Shown here piece by piece: positions 12,232-20,158 of a stretch of DNA of 64,000 nt. Source of the stretch: Frateuria_A sp051900425 (lineage in GTDB: Bacteria; Pseudomonadota; Gammaproteobacteria; Xanthomonadales; Rhodanobacteraceae). Where the stretch lies: assembly GCF_051900425.1 (NCBI RefSeq), contig NZ_JBHZGK010000006.1, forward strand, positions 62,001 through 126,000, read 5' to 3'. The translations under genes and the position numbers were made by a program. The notes below the pieces were generated by a model, which was given only the letters and a program-made list of their open reading frames with translations, had not been told where the DNA came from and made no database searches. Position 1 is the stretch's first letter, and the number at the start of each line of letters is the position of its first letter.

Positions 12232-12411
12232 TCAGTGCCCGCGTGCGTCGCTGTGGGGCGCGGGCCGACCGATCGGGTTGGCGAACATGGGCGGGACACC
12301 GCCAGGCATGGCCGGCGCCTTGGCCAGAGCCGGCGCGGGCCGTGCGAAGCCGGGGTGGTCACCGCCGCTGGCCGGCGGCCGGGCGGCAGGCTGGGACTCG
12401 TCGATAGGCAT
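12232..12411 (-). CDS. Possible small Pro/Ala-rich hypothetical protein
   Basis: A 59-codon frame reads MPIDESQPAARPPASGG and continues as Pro/Ala/Gly-rich sequence. Codon third positions are strongly GC, like the neighbours, but the ribosome site is poor and no family is recognised. An in-frame ATG at 12426 would add five residues. It lies in a 380-bp gap between the histidine kinase and the Gly-rich protein gene. It could equally be chance. Confidence 0.3.
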   Translation of the reverse strand: MPIDESQPAARPPASGGDHPGFARPAPALAKAPAMPGGVPPMFANPIGRPAPHSDARGH

Positions 12412-12567
12412 GGCGGCGGGTTCCATGTTTCGGTCCGGCCACCATGCCGGGACAGCAGTGGAGCGGGCGTGTGCGTGATGGCAAGAAATCGACGTTGTCC
12501 CGCCGGCCGGCTTTGCGCGCCGGCTCCGTACGGGCACCCGCCGGCAAGGCAGCCGACCGGTGTCGGC

Positions 12568-12987
12568 TCAGGCGCGGCCGCCGCGGGTCGGTGCGCCCGG
12601 CGGCGGATCGAGGCCCCCGTCACCCTTGCCGCCGACGCCGTGGCCCTTGGTCGAGCCCACGCCGCTTTCCCGATGCTTGCGCTCTTCGATCTGCTGCTGC
12701 AGATCCAGGCCGGTGCCTCCGGTCTGGTAGGTGGGGCCGTTCTCAGGCACAGGCAGGATGGCTTCCGGGTCGACCGGCTCGCCCAACGCCTTCTGTCCGT
12801 GCGGGTCGCCGAAGCCGTGGTGCGGACGCATCTGGCCGTTGCCGCTTTCGCCGCCGGTGCCGCCTGCCGGCTCCACCGCTTCGCGGGTTTCGCCCTCGAC
12901 CTGTACTTGGTTCTGCTCGGCCCGCTTGCCGATGGCGTCCTGCAGGTTCGCGTTGGTTCGACCGCGCGGGTCGTCGATGCTGCCCAT
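12568..12987 (-). CDS. Hydrophilic Gly-rich hypothetical protein
   Basis: The product has 139 residues, is very polar, and is rich in Gly, Glu, Gln and Pro, with no signal peptide or membrane segment. It is probably disordered. The start ATG has GGGAGAAC 4-11 bases upstream, a reasonable ribosome site. Codon usage matches the surrounding genes. No family is recognised. The composition (GTGGESGNGQ, GHGVGGKGDGG) resembles small stress-induced hydrophilic proteins, but that is only an analogy. Confidence 0.6.
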   Translation of the reverse strand: MGSIDDPRGRTNANLQDAIGKRAEQNQVQVEGETREAVEPAGGTGGESGNGQMRPHHGFGDPHGQKALGEPVDPEAILPVPENGPTYQTGGTGLDLQQQIEERKHRESGVGSTKGHGVGGKGDGGLDPPPGAPTRGGRA

Positions 12988-13131
12988 GGGGTTCTCCCGT
13001 TCCGGTTGCTGGGTTGAATCGTGCCCGAGCGAAGGTCAGCGGGGCGTGCAGCGACAATGGCCGCAGCGTTAGCCGATTCGTGCACATGCCTCGGGGCAAG
13101 CTCGCGCGATGCCATGCACAGGCCACCGACC

Positions 13132-13635
13132 ATGCAGACCGAAGCGTTCCGGCTCGCGCCCCACGACTGGGTCCCCAACCATCCGCGCCTGCCCGTATTG
13201 CTCTACCACCAGGCGCTCGACGAGCTCGGGGACGACGCCGCATCGACCTTCGAGGCGCGCTTCGAGGACAACGGATGGCCGCCGCAGTGGCGCGCGGGCA
13301 TCTACGATTTCCACCACTATCACTCGACCGCGCACGAAGTGCTTGGCGTGGCCAAGGGCACGGCACGGCTGGTGCTGGGCGGGCCGGGCGGGCGCGAAGT
13401 CGAGGTGGGCGCGGGCGACGTGGTGCTGCTGCCCGCGGGCACGGGCCACCGCAGCGTCGAATCCAGCGAGGGCTTCCTGGTCGTCGGCGCCTACCCGCCC
13501 GGCCAGAAATGGGACATCTGCCGCGAGGCGCCCACGCAGGGGATGCTCGAGCGCATCGCGCACCTGCCCTTCCCGGCCTGCGATCCGGTGAGCGGGGAAC
13601 AGGGCCCGATGCTCGCCTGCTGGAGCCAGGCCTAA
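13132..13635 (+). CDS. Cupin-domain protein (YjlB-like)
   Basis: The 167-residue protein carries one double-stranded beta-helix cupin domain. The first metal-site motif is in YDFHHYHSTAHEVLGVAKG (His, His and Glu ligands) and the second is the PAGTGH segment near residue 100. It resembles the uncharacterised YjlB cupins. The start MQTEAFRLAPHDW was chosen because similarity seems to begin there; an in-frame ATG at 13114 is possible. It converges on nnrD with a 4-base overlap of stop codons. A metal-dependent small-molecule role is likely, but the substrate is unknown. Confidence 0.75.
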   Translation: MQTEAFRLAPHDWVPNHPRLPVLLYHQALDELGDDAASTFEARFEDNGWPPQWRAGIYDFHHYHSTAHEVLGVAKGTARLVLGGPGGREVEVGAGDVVLLPAGTGHRSVESSEGFLVVGAYPPGQKWDICREAPTQGMLERIAHLPFPACDPVSGEQGPMLACWSQA

Positions 13636-14513
13636 CGCCTGGACCGGTGCAGGCGATCGAGGATGCCCGGCAGCGGCGCGGCGATCTCGCGCGCCAGGAA
13701 ACCGAGCGACCCGACCGAGGCTTCCAGCGCGCGCCCCGCCTCGGCATGCACGAACACGCCCCACAACGCGGCCTGCACGGGGTCGCCGCAGCGCGCGGCC
13801 AATCCGGCGATCACGCCGGCCAGGACGTCGCCCGAACCGGACGTCCCCAGCCCGTGGCAACCGCCCGCATGGATCCACAGCCGGCCGTCCGGGGCCGCGA
13901 TGAAGGTGGTAGCGCCCTTGAGCACCAGCACGCTGCGCGTGCGCCTCGCGAAGGTGCGCGCCAGGGCCTGCGGTTCCTGCTGGACCTGCGCTTTCTCCTG
14001 TCCGGACAACTTGGCCATCTCGCCGGCGTGCGGGGTCAGCACGCAAGGCTTGCCGGGCGGCGCGCGCAGGTCCGGCGACAGCGCGCCGGCGTCGATCACC
14101 AGCGTGCCCGCCGCCTGGCGCAACACCCGCTGCACCAGCGTGGCGGTCGCCCGCGTGGGACTCATGCCGGAGCCGACCAGTGCGGCGTCGCAGCCGTCGA
14201 GCGCCTGGTCCAGGGCGGCGCTTCCACGCACGATCTCGCCCTGCGCGTCGACCGGCAGGCCCAGCACCAGCGCCTCGGGCATCGCCACCGCGAGCGGCAG
14301 CGCCACGTCGTCGGCGGTGGCCATCTGCAGCTTGCCGGCGCCGACACGCATCGCTCCGGTGCCCGCCAGCAGGGCGGCGCCGGGAACGCGACGGGACCCG
14401 CCGATGACCAGCACCCTTCCGCGTTGTTCCTTGCCACCATCCGGCTCCGGCAACGGCATGCTGCGCAGGAGCCTCGCGGTGAGGCGCTGCGGCTTCGCCT
14501 CCGCCGGGCTCAT
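13632..14513 (-). CDS. nnrD: ADP-dependent NAD(P)H-hydrate dehydratase
   Basis: The 293-residue protein is a ribokinase-like NAD(P)H-hydrate repair enzyme that dehydrates damaged NAD(P)H using ADP. The nucleotide and catalytic loop GTSGSGDVLAGVIAGLA is near residues 220-236, and VLTPHAGEMAKLSG is the other family signature. The N-terminal epimerase domain (NnrE), fused to this one in E. coli YjeF/Nnr, is absent. The start codon overlaps the upstream histidine phosphatase stop in ATGA, so the two are translationally coupled. Confidence 0.9.
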   Translation of the reverse strand: MSPAEAKPQRLTARLLRSMPLPEPDGGKEQRGRVLVIGGSRRVPGAALLAGTGAMRVGAGKLQMATADDVALPLAVAMPEALVLGLPVDAQGEIVRGSAALDQALDGCDAALVGSGMSPTRATATLVQRVLRQAAGTLVIDAGALSPDLRAPPGKPCVLTPHAGEMAKLSGQEKAQVQQEPQALARTFARRTRSVLVLKGATTFIAAPDGRLWIHAGGCHGLGTSGSGDVLAGVIAGLAARCGDPVQAALWGVFVHAEAGRALEASVGSLGFLAREIAAPLPGILDRLHRSRR

Positions 14514-15280
14514 CGCGCGCCCTTGGGCCGGTCCGACTCGATCGTCACCGGCGAGCCGGCTTCCACCAGCGGCGCCACGAAGTTGGTGCGCTGGAGCAGC
14601 AGGCCGCAGCCGTCGGGCGCCTCCATGTACTCGGTGATACCGCAGTTGGGCACGTCGCCGTTGCGGTCGATCGCCAGGATGGTGGTCTCGTCCATCCGCT
14701 CCAGCAGGTAGCGGAAGCAGTTCACGATGACCTGGTGGGCGACGATCATCACGCGTTCGCCCGCGTGGTTGCGCTGCAGGTCGCCCAGCATGCTGCGCAG
14801 GCGCAGGACCACGTCGCACCAGCTCTCGCCGCCCGGCGGGCGGAAGTAGAACTTGCCGACCAGCTGGCGTTGCTCGGCCAGCTCCGGGAATTTGGCGCGG
14901 ATGCCGGCGCGCGTGTAGCGGTCGAGCACGCCGAACTCCTTCTCGCGCAGCCGCTCGTCCACCACCACGTCCTCACCCACCTGTCCCAGCGCGTCGGCGA
15001 CCGCGACCGCGGTCTCTCTGGCGCGCTTGTAGGGCGAAGCCATGAACGTGGTGGGCCGGTCATCCTCCGGCAGGGCTCGCACCCAGGCGCCCAGCGCCTG
15101 CGACTGCTCCAGGCCCAGCGGCGACAGCGGCACGTCGGCGTCGCGATGCTTGAGGTCGATAAGCGGCGCGCCCGAGGCTTCCGCGTGATCGCGCGCGACG
15201 TTTCCCGCGCTCTCGCCGTGCCGGATGATCCACAACCGCTGTGGCCAGCCCACGTTGCCCTGTATGACCGCTGCTCCCAC
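14510..15280 (-). CDS. Histidine phosphatase (phosphoglycerate-mutase-like) family protein
   Basis: The 256-residue protein has the catalytic RHGES motif at 20-24, the second-half MIVAHQVIVN segment with the other His, and an internal Arg/Glu in KEFGVLDRYTRAG. Members act on phosphosugars, phosphoproteins or nucleotides through a phosphohistidine. The AHQ in place of the common THG slightly departs from classical mutases. It is the first gene of a coupled pair with nnrD (ATGA overlap), which hints at a metabolite-repair or nucleotide-related substrate, but that is inference. Confidence 0.88.
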   Translation of the reverse strand: MGAAVIQGNVGWPQRLWIIRHGESAGNVARDHAEASGAPLIDLKHRDADVPLSPLGLEQSQALGAWVRALPEDDRPTTFMASPYKRARETAVAVADALGQVGEDVVVDERLREKEFGVLDRYTRAGIRAKFPELAEQRQLVGKFYFRPPGGESWCDVVLRLRSMLGDLQRNHAGERVMIVAHQVIVNCFRYLLERMDETTILAIDRNGDVPNCGITEYMEAPDGCGLLLQRTNFVAPLVEAGSPVTIESDRPKGAR

Positions 15281-15522
15281 GCCGCTCTCCCGCTCTGCAA
15301 CAGGGCGAGCTTTGGCACGCCGCGCGTGAATGGCCGGTCGACCGGCGGCAGGCAGGCGACACCCCCGCCCCGGCCGCCGCGCGCCTGAGCTTTTTCCTAG
15401 CGCCAGTTAGACGATGGCCTCACGGCCGCTCGGCCAACATCGCTTCACGAGCGGCGGCTTCGTCGACCGCCCGCACCGCATGCCTGCCCACCCGCGCCTG
15501 ACCGTCGAACGAGACCCAAGCC

Positions 15523-15750
15523 ATGCGAAATCCCCTGCAACTGCGCTGCAACCAGTTGGAGCGCTCGATGCGCGCCCTGCACGACGAATGCGACCGCCTG
15601 ATGCGCGAGAACGCCATGCTGCGCGAGCGGATGCAAGGCGCCGGGCAGTCGGTGCAGCGGCTGGACGACGAGCTGGCGCGCATCGCCGCCGGGCCGGACG
15701 CGGAGCAGGAGCGGTTCGTGATCCGCGCTTCGTCGATGCGGATGTACTAG
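15523..15750 (+). CDS. Small coiled-coil hypothetical protein
   Basis: The 75-residue product is mostly charged heptad-like helix (LQLRCNQLERSMRALHDEC and onwards), predicted to form a short coiled coil, with no signal peptide. The ribosome site is weak (GAGACCC about 9 bases before the ATG). Codon third positions are GC-rich, as for real genes here. No family is recognised. It stands alone between the phosphatase gene and hipA. Confidence 0.5.
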   Translation: MRNPLQLRCNQLERSMRALHDECDRLMRENAMLRERMQGAGQSVQRLDDELARIAAGPDAEQERFVIRASSMRMY

Positions 15751-15846
15751 GAAATCCGTTTGGAGCGAGCCTTGGCCGCGCTCCGGCTATGTGTCGCTGT
15801 AAAGGCCGATTGTCCGAAAGCACCCTAGGTCGCCCCAACGCGCCCG

Positions 15847-17196
15847 TCAGGGGGCCTTACCGGCTTTTCGTTGGTCTGGCTCACTGCCGAGGCGCTTTGC
15901 GGCGTCCAACATCCCCTTGCTGATGGCATCGAATACGGCCCCCGGGTAACCGTCAGGCAGGCGCCTACTCACATCATCCAGCACAACAGGCGTGCGCTCG
16001 ACCAGGTCGGCAATCATCGCCGGCACCTCGGGTAGGCCCAGGGCGGTTCCCATCTCGACCCAGTGCCAGCGGTGAATGCCGTAGAGATCGTAGTGGCGAT
16101 TTTTCCCCGATACGGCCATGGCGAGACTCGCCTCGCGCGGATCCAAGCGATTGGCCCCACGGCCCATGATGGGGTAAGCGGAAAGAATGTCGTAAAGGGG
16201 TGCAAGACGGTAGTTTCCGCCAGGCAGTAGTGTCAGGCTGAAATTTTTTGCATGGCCGTCGGTGGCGCCCATCAGCCAGAACAGCAACTGGCTTCGGAAG
16301 AAGGCCATCCGATCCTTCTCGGCATCCTCGGAACCACGCAAGACATCCATGATCTGCCGAATGCCTGGACCTCCATCGGCTTCATACTTCTTGCTCGGCA
16401 TCACGCCCAACGCCTGGCAGAAGTCTTCCTGTGGGCTGCGTATCCACCAGGAGCGGTCGCCCGAGAGGGTGCGGTCGAAGCGCTCGACGACCAGGGCCTT
16501 CTGGTCTTCAAAGCGACCGATCTGCGTGTTGGCCACGGAAAGCCCGAAGGCGCGCGCGATTTCCATCGACAGCCATTCGATTTCGACCGAGTCGCGCATA
16601 TCCGCCTGCATGTTGCCTACCAGGCCAAGCGGCAACTTGAATATGTGCGTGCTGGGGGTCGACCGCTGGGGGATGCACCACTGTCCCTCATGCCGAAGAA
16701 GAGCCGTCTTCTCCTGGGCTCCTGCGATGGACAGGCGGAATGCCTCGCGCTCCCGCCGGCCCAGTGGCCGGGCCAGCGTGGTGTCCCGCAGTACTTGTGC
16801 TACGCCCGCCTCGGTGAGTGGATCGGCATGGATGGCATGCACGTCGTCCGGCGCCTTCCCTGCCGGCATCAATTGCACCGCACCGACACAATCGCGTCCT
16901 ATGGTCGCGAGCAGATCGAACGCGGAGGTGCTTGCGGCACTGTATCGATCGCGCAATCGGCGGAGAATGCGGTCGTTGTCGGGCAGAAGATTATCGAAGT
17001 AGGCAGCGACCGCTGGCGGAGGGAATCTGGCGGTTGTCGCAACGAAAGGCAGTGACAGGGACAACGGCCTGCCTTCGGGTGCCGCCATCCATGCGTCGTC
17101 ATAGGTCAGTTGGTCGGCCCCGCTCCGGGTGCGGGACCAGCGGCCGACGTACAAGCCGTTCATCCAGATGTCGATCGCGCGAGTGCGGCTGTCCAC
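15847..17196 (-). CDS. hipA: HipA-family serine/threonine kinase toxin
   Basis: The 449-residue protein matches HipA kinases. An N-terminal couple domain contains the FDNLLPDN motif (about 67-74). The regulatory Ser loop is SIAGAQEKTAL (Ser156, equivalent to the E. coli autophosphorylated Ser150). VVERFDR is at 236-242, the catalytic loop DGHAKN at 313-318 (Asp313) and the metal Asp336 in YDIL. In E. coli HipA phosphorylates glutamyl-tRNA synthetase and causes persistence; the target here is not shown. It follows hipB with a 3-base gap. Base composition is lower in GC than its neighbours, suggesting horizontal acquisition. All catalytic residues look intact. Confidence 0.92.
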   Translation of the reverse strand: MDSRTRAIDIWMNGLYVGRWSRTRSGADQLTYDDAWMAAPEGRPLSLSLPFVATTARFPPPAVAAYFDNLLPDNDRILRRLRDRYSAASTSAFDLLATIGRDCVGAVQLMPAGKAPDDVHAIHADPLTEAGVAQVLRDTTLARPLGRREREAFRLSIAGAQEKTALLRHEGQWCIPQRSTPSTHIFKLPLGLVGNMQADMRDSVEIEWLSMEIARAFGLSVANTQIGRFEDQKALVVERFDRTLSGDRSWWIRSPQEDFCQALGVMPSKKYEADGGPGIRQIMDVLRGSEDAEKDRMAFFRSQLLFWLMGATDGHAKNFSLTLLPGGNYRLAPLYDILSAYPIMGRGANRLDPREASLAMAVSGKNRHYDLYGIHRWHWVEMGTALGLPEVPAMIADLVERTPVVLDDVSRRLPDGYPGAVFDAISKGMLDAAKRLGSEPDQRKAGKAP

Positions 17197-17199
17197 GGA

Positions 17200-17466
17200 T
17201 TACCAGGCCGCTTTGGCTGGCGTCATGGGTTTGGCCGTTTTCGGCGTACCCGTCGACTTCTCTTGCAGCCCGAGTTCCAGCCCCAGCAGCAGGCAAAGTC
17301 GATGGACACGGTCGAAGGAGGCTCGGCCCGCATTGGTCTCCAGTTTGGACACGGCCTGTGTGCTTATGCCGAGCTGCCTGGCAACATCCGCCTGAGTCAT
17401 GCCGCGCTGCACGCGAGCGGCACGAAGCTTGGGGCCGAGCTGGTTAGGGAGCCGGATGACATCCAT
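17200..17466 (-). CDS. hipB: HipB-family XRE antitoxin
   Basis: The 88-residue protein has a Cro/CI-type helix-turn-helix at about residues 12-66 (RGMTQADVARQLGISTQAVSK, with a following LETNAGRASFD helix). A Lys/Pro/Ala tail ending in Trp follows, as in HipB, whose C-terminal Trp matters for toxin contact and turnover. It should bind the three palindromes directly upstream and repress the operon, and neutralise the adjacent HipA. The first operator ends 5 bases before the start codon and overlaps the ribosome-binding region. Confidence 0.92.
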   Translation of the reverse strand: MDVIRLPNQLGPKLRAARVQRGMTQADVARQLGISTQAVSKLETNAGRASFDRVHRLCLLLGLELGLQEKSTGTPKTAKPMTPAKAAW

Positions 17467-17470
17467 GGGA

Positions 17471-17540
17471 TCAACCTGCAGGTTGAAAGCGTCAAAATCA
17501 ACTTACAGGTTGATAAGGCCAAAATCAACCCCAGGGTTGA
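17471..17540. promoter_or_regulatory. Three HipB operators, TCAACN6GTTGA, spaced 27 bp
   Basis: Three 16-bp palindromes lie at 17471-17486, 17498-17513 and 17525-17540. All have TCAAC and GTTGA arms with different 6-base centres. Their starts are exactly 27 bp apart. This layout upstream of hipB is typical of cooperative autorepression, but the arm sequence differs from the E. coli TATCC/GGATA operator. Confidence 0.85.
17500..17528 (-). promoter_or_regulatory. Predicted hipBA promoter
   Basis: On the minus strand TTGATT (17523-17528) is followed after 17 bases by TAAGTT (17500-17505). The -35 overlaps operator 3 and the -10 overlaps operator 2, so bound HipB would block polymerase. Predicted by eye only. 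Confidence 0.45.
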
Positions 17541-17704
17541 GTTACGCTTCTTGGTCAGCGTCTCAGGCCACAGCTTCCACGGCGATACTGGGGGCAGCAG
17601 CCATGCCCAAGCAGCCCGCAAGAAGACAAGGGGCCGGCGCGGCCAGGGCGACCTGCTGCGCGTGAGCCCGGACAGTTTTACCGTCGATTACCGTGGCGCG
17701 TGAA

Positions 17705-17730
17705 CTAAGCCCCGCAGTGCGGGGCCTTAG
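17705..17730 (-). terminator. Hairpin downstream of purA
   Basis: The arms CTAAGCCCCGC and GCGGGGCCTTAG form a long stem with one bulge and an AGT loop, about 20 bases beyond the purA stop. There is no long T-tract, so it may be a weak or bidirectional terminator shared with the hipBA leader side. Confidence 0.55.
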
Positions 17731-17748
17731 GGTTGTTTGATACGGATG

Positions 17749-19041
17749 CTAGGCGAACGGATCATCCAGCACGATGGTGTCGTCGCGGTCGGCACCGGTG
17801 GCGACGATGGCCAGGCGGCAGCCGGACAGCTCTTCGACCGCACGCAGGTAGGCGCGGGCGGCGGCAGGCAGCTTGTTCCAGTCGCGGATGCCGGCGGTGG
17901 ATTCCTCCCAGCCGGGGAATTCCAGGTAGACCGGCTTGCACTCGGCCCAGCCGTCGGCGTCCAGCGGCGCCAGCTCACGGCGCTTGCCCCGGTATTCGTA
18001 GGCGACGCAGACCTTGATCGACGGCAGGCCGTCGAGCACGTCCAGCTTGGTGATCGCCAGGCCGTTGATGCCGTTGATCTGCACCGCGCGCTTGAGCGCC
18101 ACCAGATCGATCCAGCCGCAGCGGCGCGGCCGGCCGGTGCTGGCGCCGAACTCGTTGCCGACCTTGCGCAGCCGCTCGCCCATTTCGTCGTTGAGCTCGG
18201 TCGGGAACGGGCCACCGCCCACGCGCGTGGCGTACGCCTTGCAGATGCCCAGCACGTAGTCGATGTCGCCCGCGCCCACGCCGGTTCCGGCCAATGCGCC
18301 GCCGACGGTGGTGTTGGACGAGGTGACGTACGGGTAGGTGCCGTGGTCGATGTCCAGCAGCGCGCCCTGCGCACCTTCGTACAGGATGTTGCCGCCCTCG
18401 GCGCGCACGTCGTGCAGGATGGTGGCGACGTCGTCGACCATCGGGCGGATGTACTCGCCCCAGGCCAGCGCGTCGTCGAGCACCTTCTGGTAATCGACCG
18501 GCTCGGCCTTCAGCCACTGGGTCAGGATGAAGTTGTGGTACTCGACCGCCGCCTTGATCTGCGCCGGGAGCTCGTGCGGGTACATCAGGTCGGCCACGCG
18601 GATCGAACGGCGGGCGACCTTGTCCTCATAGGCGGGGCCGATGCCGCGGCCGGTGGTGCCGATCGCGCCCTTGCCGGCGGCGGCCTCGCGCGCCTTATCC
18701 ACGGCGATGTGGTACGGCATGATCAGCGGCGTCGCCGGGCTGATCTTGACGCGCGAACGCACGTCCACGCCCTGGGCCTCCAGCTCGGCGATCTCGTGGA
18801 TCAGCGCCTCGGGCGAGAGCACCACGCCGTTGCCGATCAGGCACAGCGCGTCGTCGCGCAGGATGCCCGAGGGAATCAGGTGCAACACGGTCTTCTTGCC
18901 CTTGATCACCAGCGTGTGGCCGGCATTGTGGCCGCCCTGGAAGCGCGCCACGGCACTGACCCGCTCGGTCAGCAGGTCGACGATCTTGCCCTTGCCTTCG
19001 TCGCCCCACTGGGCTCCAAGGATGACGACTGACTTGCCCAT
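17749..19041 (-). CDS. purA: Adenylosuccinate synthetase
   Basis: The 430-residue protein joins IMP and aspartate with GTP hydrolysis in AMP synthesis. The N-terminal GAQWGDEGKGKIVDLL is the GTP-binding signature with the catalytic Asp, followed by the GGHNAGHT motif. The start at MGKSVVILG is the family N-terminus, and upstream in-frame codons are ignored. It is last in the hflK-hflC-DUF2065-purA run, the same order as in E. coli. Confidence 0.97.
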   Translation of the reverse strand: MGKSVVILGAQWGDEGKGKIVDLLTERVSAVARFQGGHNAGHTLVIKGKKTVLHLIPSGILRDDALCLIGNGVVLSPEALIHEIAELEAQGVDVRSRVKISPATPLIMPYHIAVDKAREAAAGKGAIGTTGRGIGPAYEDKVARRSIRVADLMYPHELPAQIKAAVEYHNFILTQWLKAEPVDYQKVLDDALAWGEYIRPMVDDVATILHDVRAEGGNILYEGAQGALLDIDHGTYPYVTSSNTTVGGALAGTGVGAGDIDYVLGICKAYATRVGGGPFPTELNDEMGERLRKVGNEFGASTGRPRRCGWIDLVALKRAVQINGINGLAITKLDVLDGLPSIKVCVAYEYRGKRRELAPLDADGWAECKPVYLEFPGWEESTAGIRDWNKLPAAARAYLRAVEELSGCRLAIVATGADRDDTIVLDDPFA

Positions 19042-19102
19042 GAAAATTCTCGCTCGTTGGATGCTCCCGCAGGAGCCGTGAGTGTGGGAAACAGGAAAAG
19101 CT

Positions 19103-19288
19103 TCAGCGCACCAGTTGCAGGACGGCAAGCCCCGCGACCACCGCCACCGCGCCGAACACGCGCAGCGTGCGCGGCGAAAGCTCCAGCGCCTGGCGCACCA
19201 TCGACTGCCAGTGGCGCGGGGCGGCGAACAGCATCAGGCCTTCGAGCACCAGCACCAGGCACAGTGCCACGGACAGTTCGTGCGGCAT
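19103..19288 (-). CDS. DUF2065 (YjeT-like) small membrane protein
   Basis: The 61-residue product has two membrane helices: one near residues 5-22 and one near 42-58 (VFGAVAVVAGLAVLQL). It matches DUF2065 proteins, which sit between hflC and purA in many gammaproteobacteria. Function is unknown, though the steady neighbourhood suggests a link with the HflKC membrane complex. Confidence 0.85.
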   Translation of the reverse strand: MPHELSVALCLVLVLEGLMLFAAPRHWQSMVRQALELSPRTLRVFGAVAVVAGLAVLQLVR

Positions 19289-19294
19289 CGATTT

Positions 19295-20158
19295 TCAGCG
19301 CTTGGCGCTGTCCTGGAAATAACGCAGCAGTTCGGAGTCCGGCTTGAGCACCAGTGTGCCGTGGCCATCGGCGAAACCGGTCTTGTACGCCGACAGGCTT
19401 CGATAGAACGCGAAGAACTCCGGGTCCTGGCCATAGGCGCCCGCGTAGATCGCCGCCGCCTGTGCGTCGCCCTGGCCGCGCACGGCAGCCGCGTCGCGCT
19501 CGGCGTCGGCGCGCAGCACCTGGCCCTGGCGGTCGGCGTCGGCGCGGATCTTCTCCGCCTGTTCCTGGCCGGTGTAGCGCAGTTCGTTGGCCAGTTGCAG
19601 GCGCTCGGCGCGCATGCGCTTGTAGACCGATTCGCTGACCTCTTCAGGCAGGTCGATGCGCTTGATCCGCACGTCGACCACGGCGATGCCCAGATGCTTG
19701 CGGGCGGCCGCATCGGTCTGCTTGCGCACGCGCTCGGTGATGTCCTTGCGGCCGCCGGCGATCAGTTCCTGCAGGCTGCGCGAGTTGAATTCGAAGCGCA
19801 GCGCGTCCTTCACGACCGGGCTCAGCCGCTGCGCCGCCTGGTTGGCGTCACCGCTGGTGGCGCGGTAGTAGGCGGCGTTGTCGGCGATGCGCCACTTCAC
19901 GTAGAAGTCGACGTTGACGCTCTTCTTTTCCGAGGTGAAGTAGCGCTCGGGCGGGGCGTCCAGGCCCTGGATGCGGCTGTCGAAACGCATCACCTGCTGG
20001 ATCAGCGGCGCCTTGAAGTGCAGGCCGGGCTGGTAATCGGTCTGCACGATGCGGCCGAACTGGAGCAGCAGCGCGCTCTGCCCCTCGCGCACCACGAAAG
20101 CGCTGTTGAGGCCCAGCAGCACCAGCAGCACGGCGATCACGGTCCAGACGATCTTCAT
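19295..20158 (-). CDS. hflC: HflC, protease modulator subunit
   Basis: The 287-residue SPFH/prohibitin-domain protein has an N-terminal membrane anchor (VIAVLLVLLGLNSAFVV, residues 7-23), then the band-7 domain. With HflK it forms a large periplasm-facing cage that restrains FtsH. Its start overlaps the hflK stop in ATGA, giving coupled synthesis of the two subunits. The length and the SVNVDFYVKWRI and AERDAAAVRGQGDAQAA segments match the family. Confidence 0.95.
   Translation of the reverse strand: MKIVWTVIAVLLVLLGLNSAFVVREGQSALLLQFGRIVQTDYQPGLHFKAPLIQQVMRFDSRIQGLDAPPERYFTSEKKSVNVDFYVKWRIADNAAYYRATSGDANQAAQRLSPVVKDALRFEFNSRSLQELIAGGRKDITERVRKQTDAAARKHLGIAVVDVRIKRIDLPEEVSESVYKRMRAERLQLANELRYTGQEQAEKIRADADRQGQVLRADAERDAAAVRGQGDAQAAAIYAGAYGQDPEFFAFYRSLSAYKTGFADGHGTLVLKPDSELLRYFQDSAKR

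Noticed and set aside
17541..17704. Possible C-terminal coding remnant next to hipB (reading into RVSPDSFTVDYRG)
   Set aside because: Short, unrecognised, and without a start or conserved domain; treated as leader or spacer sequence.
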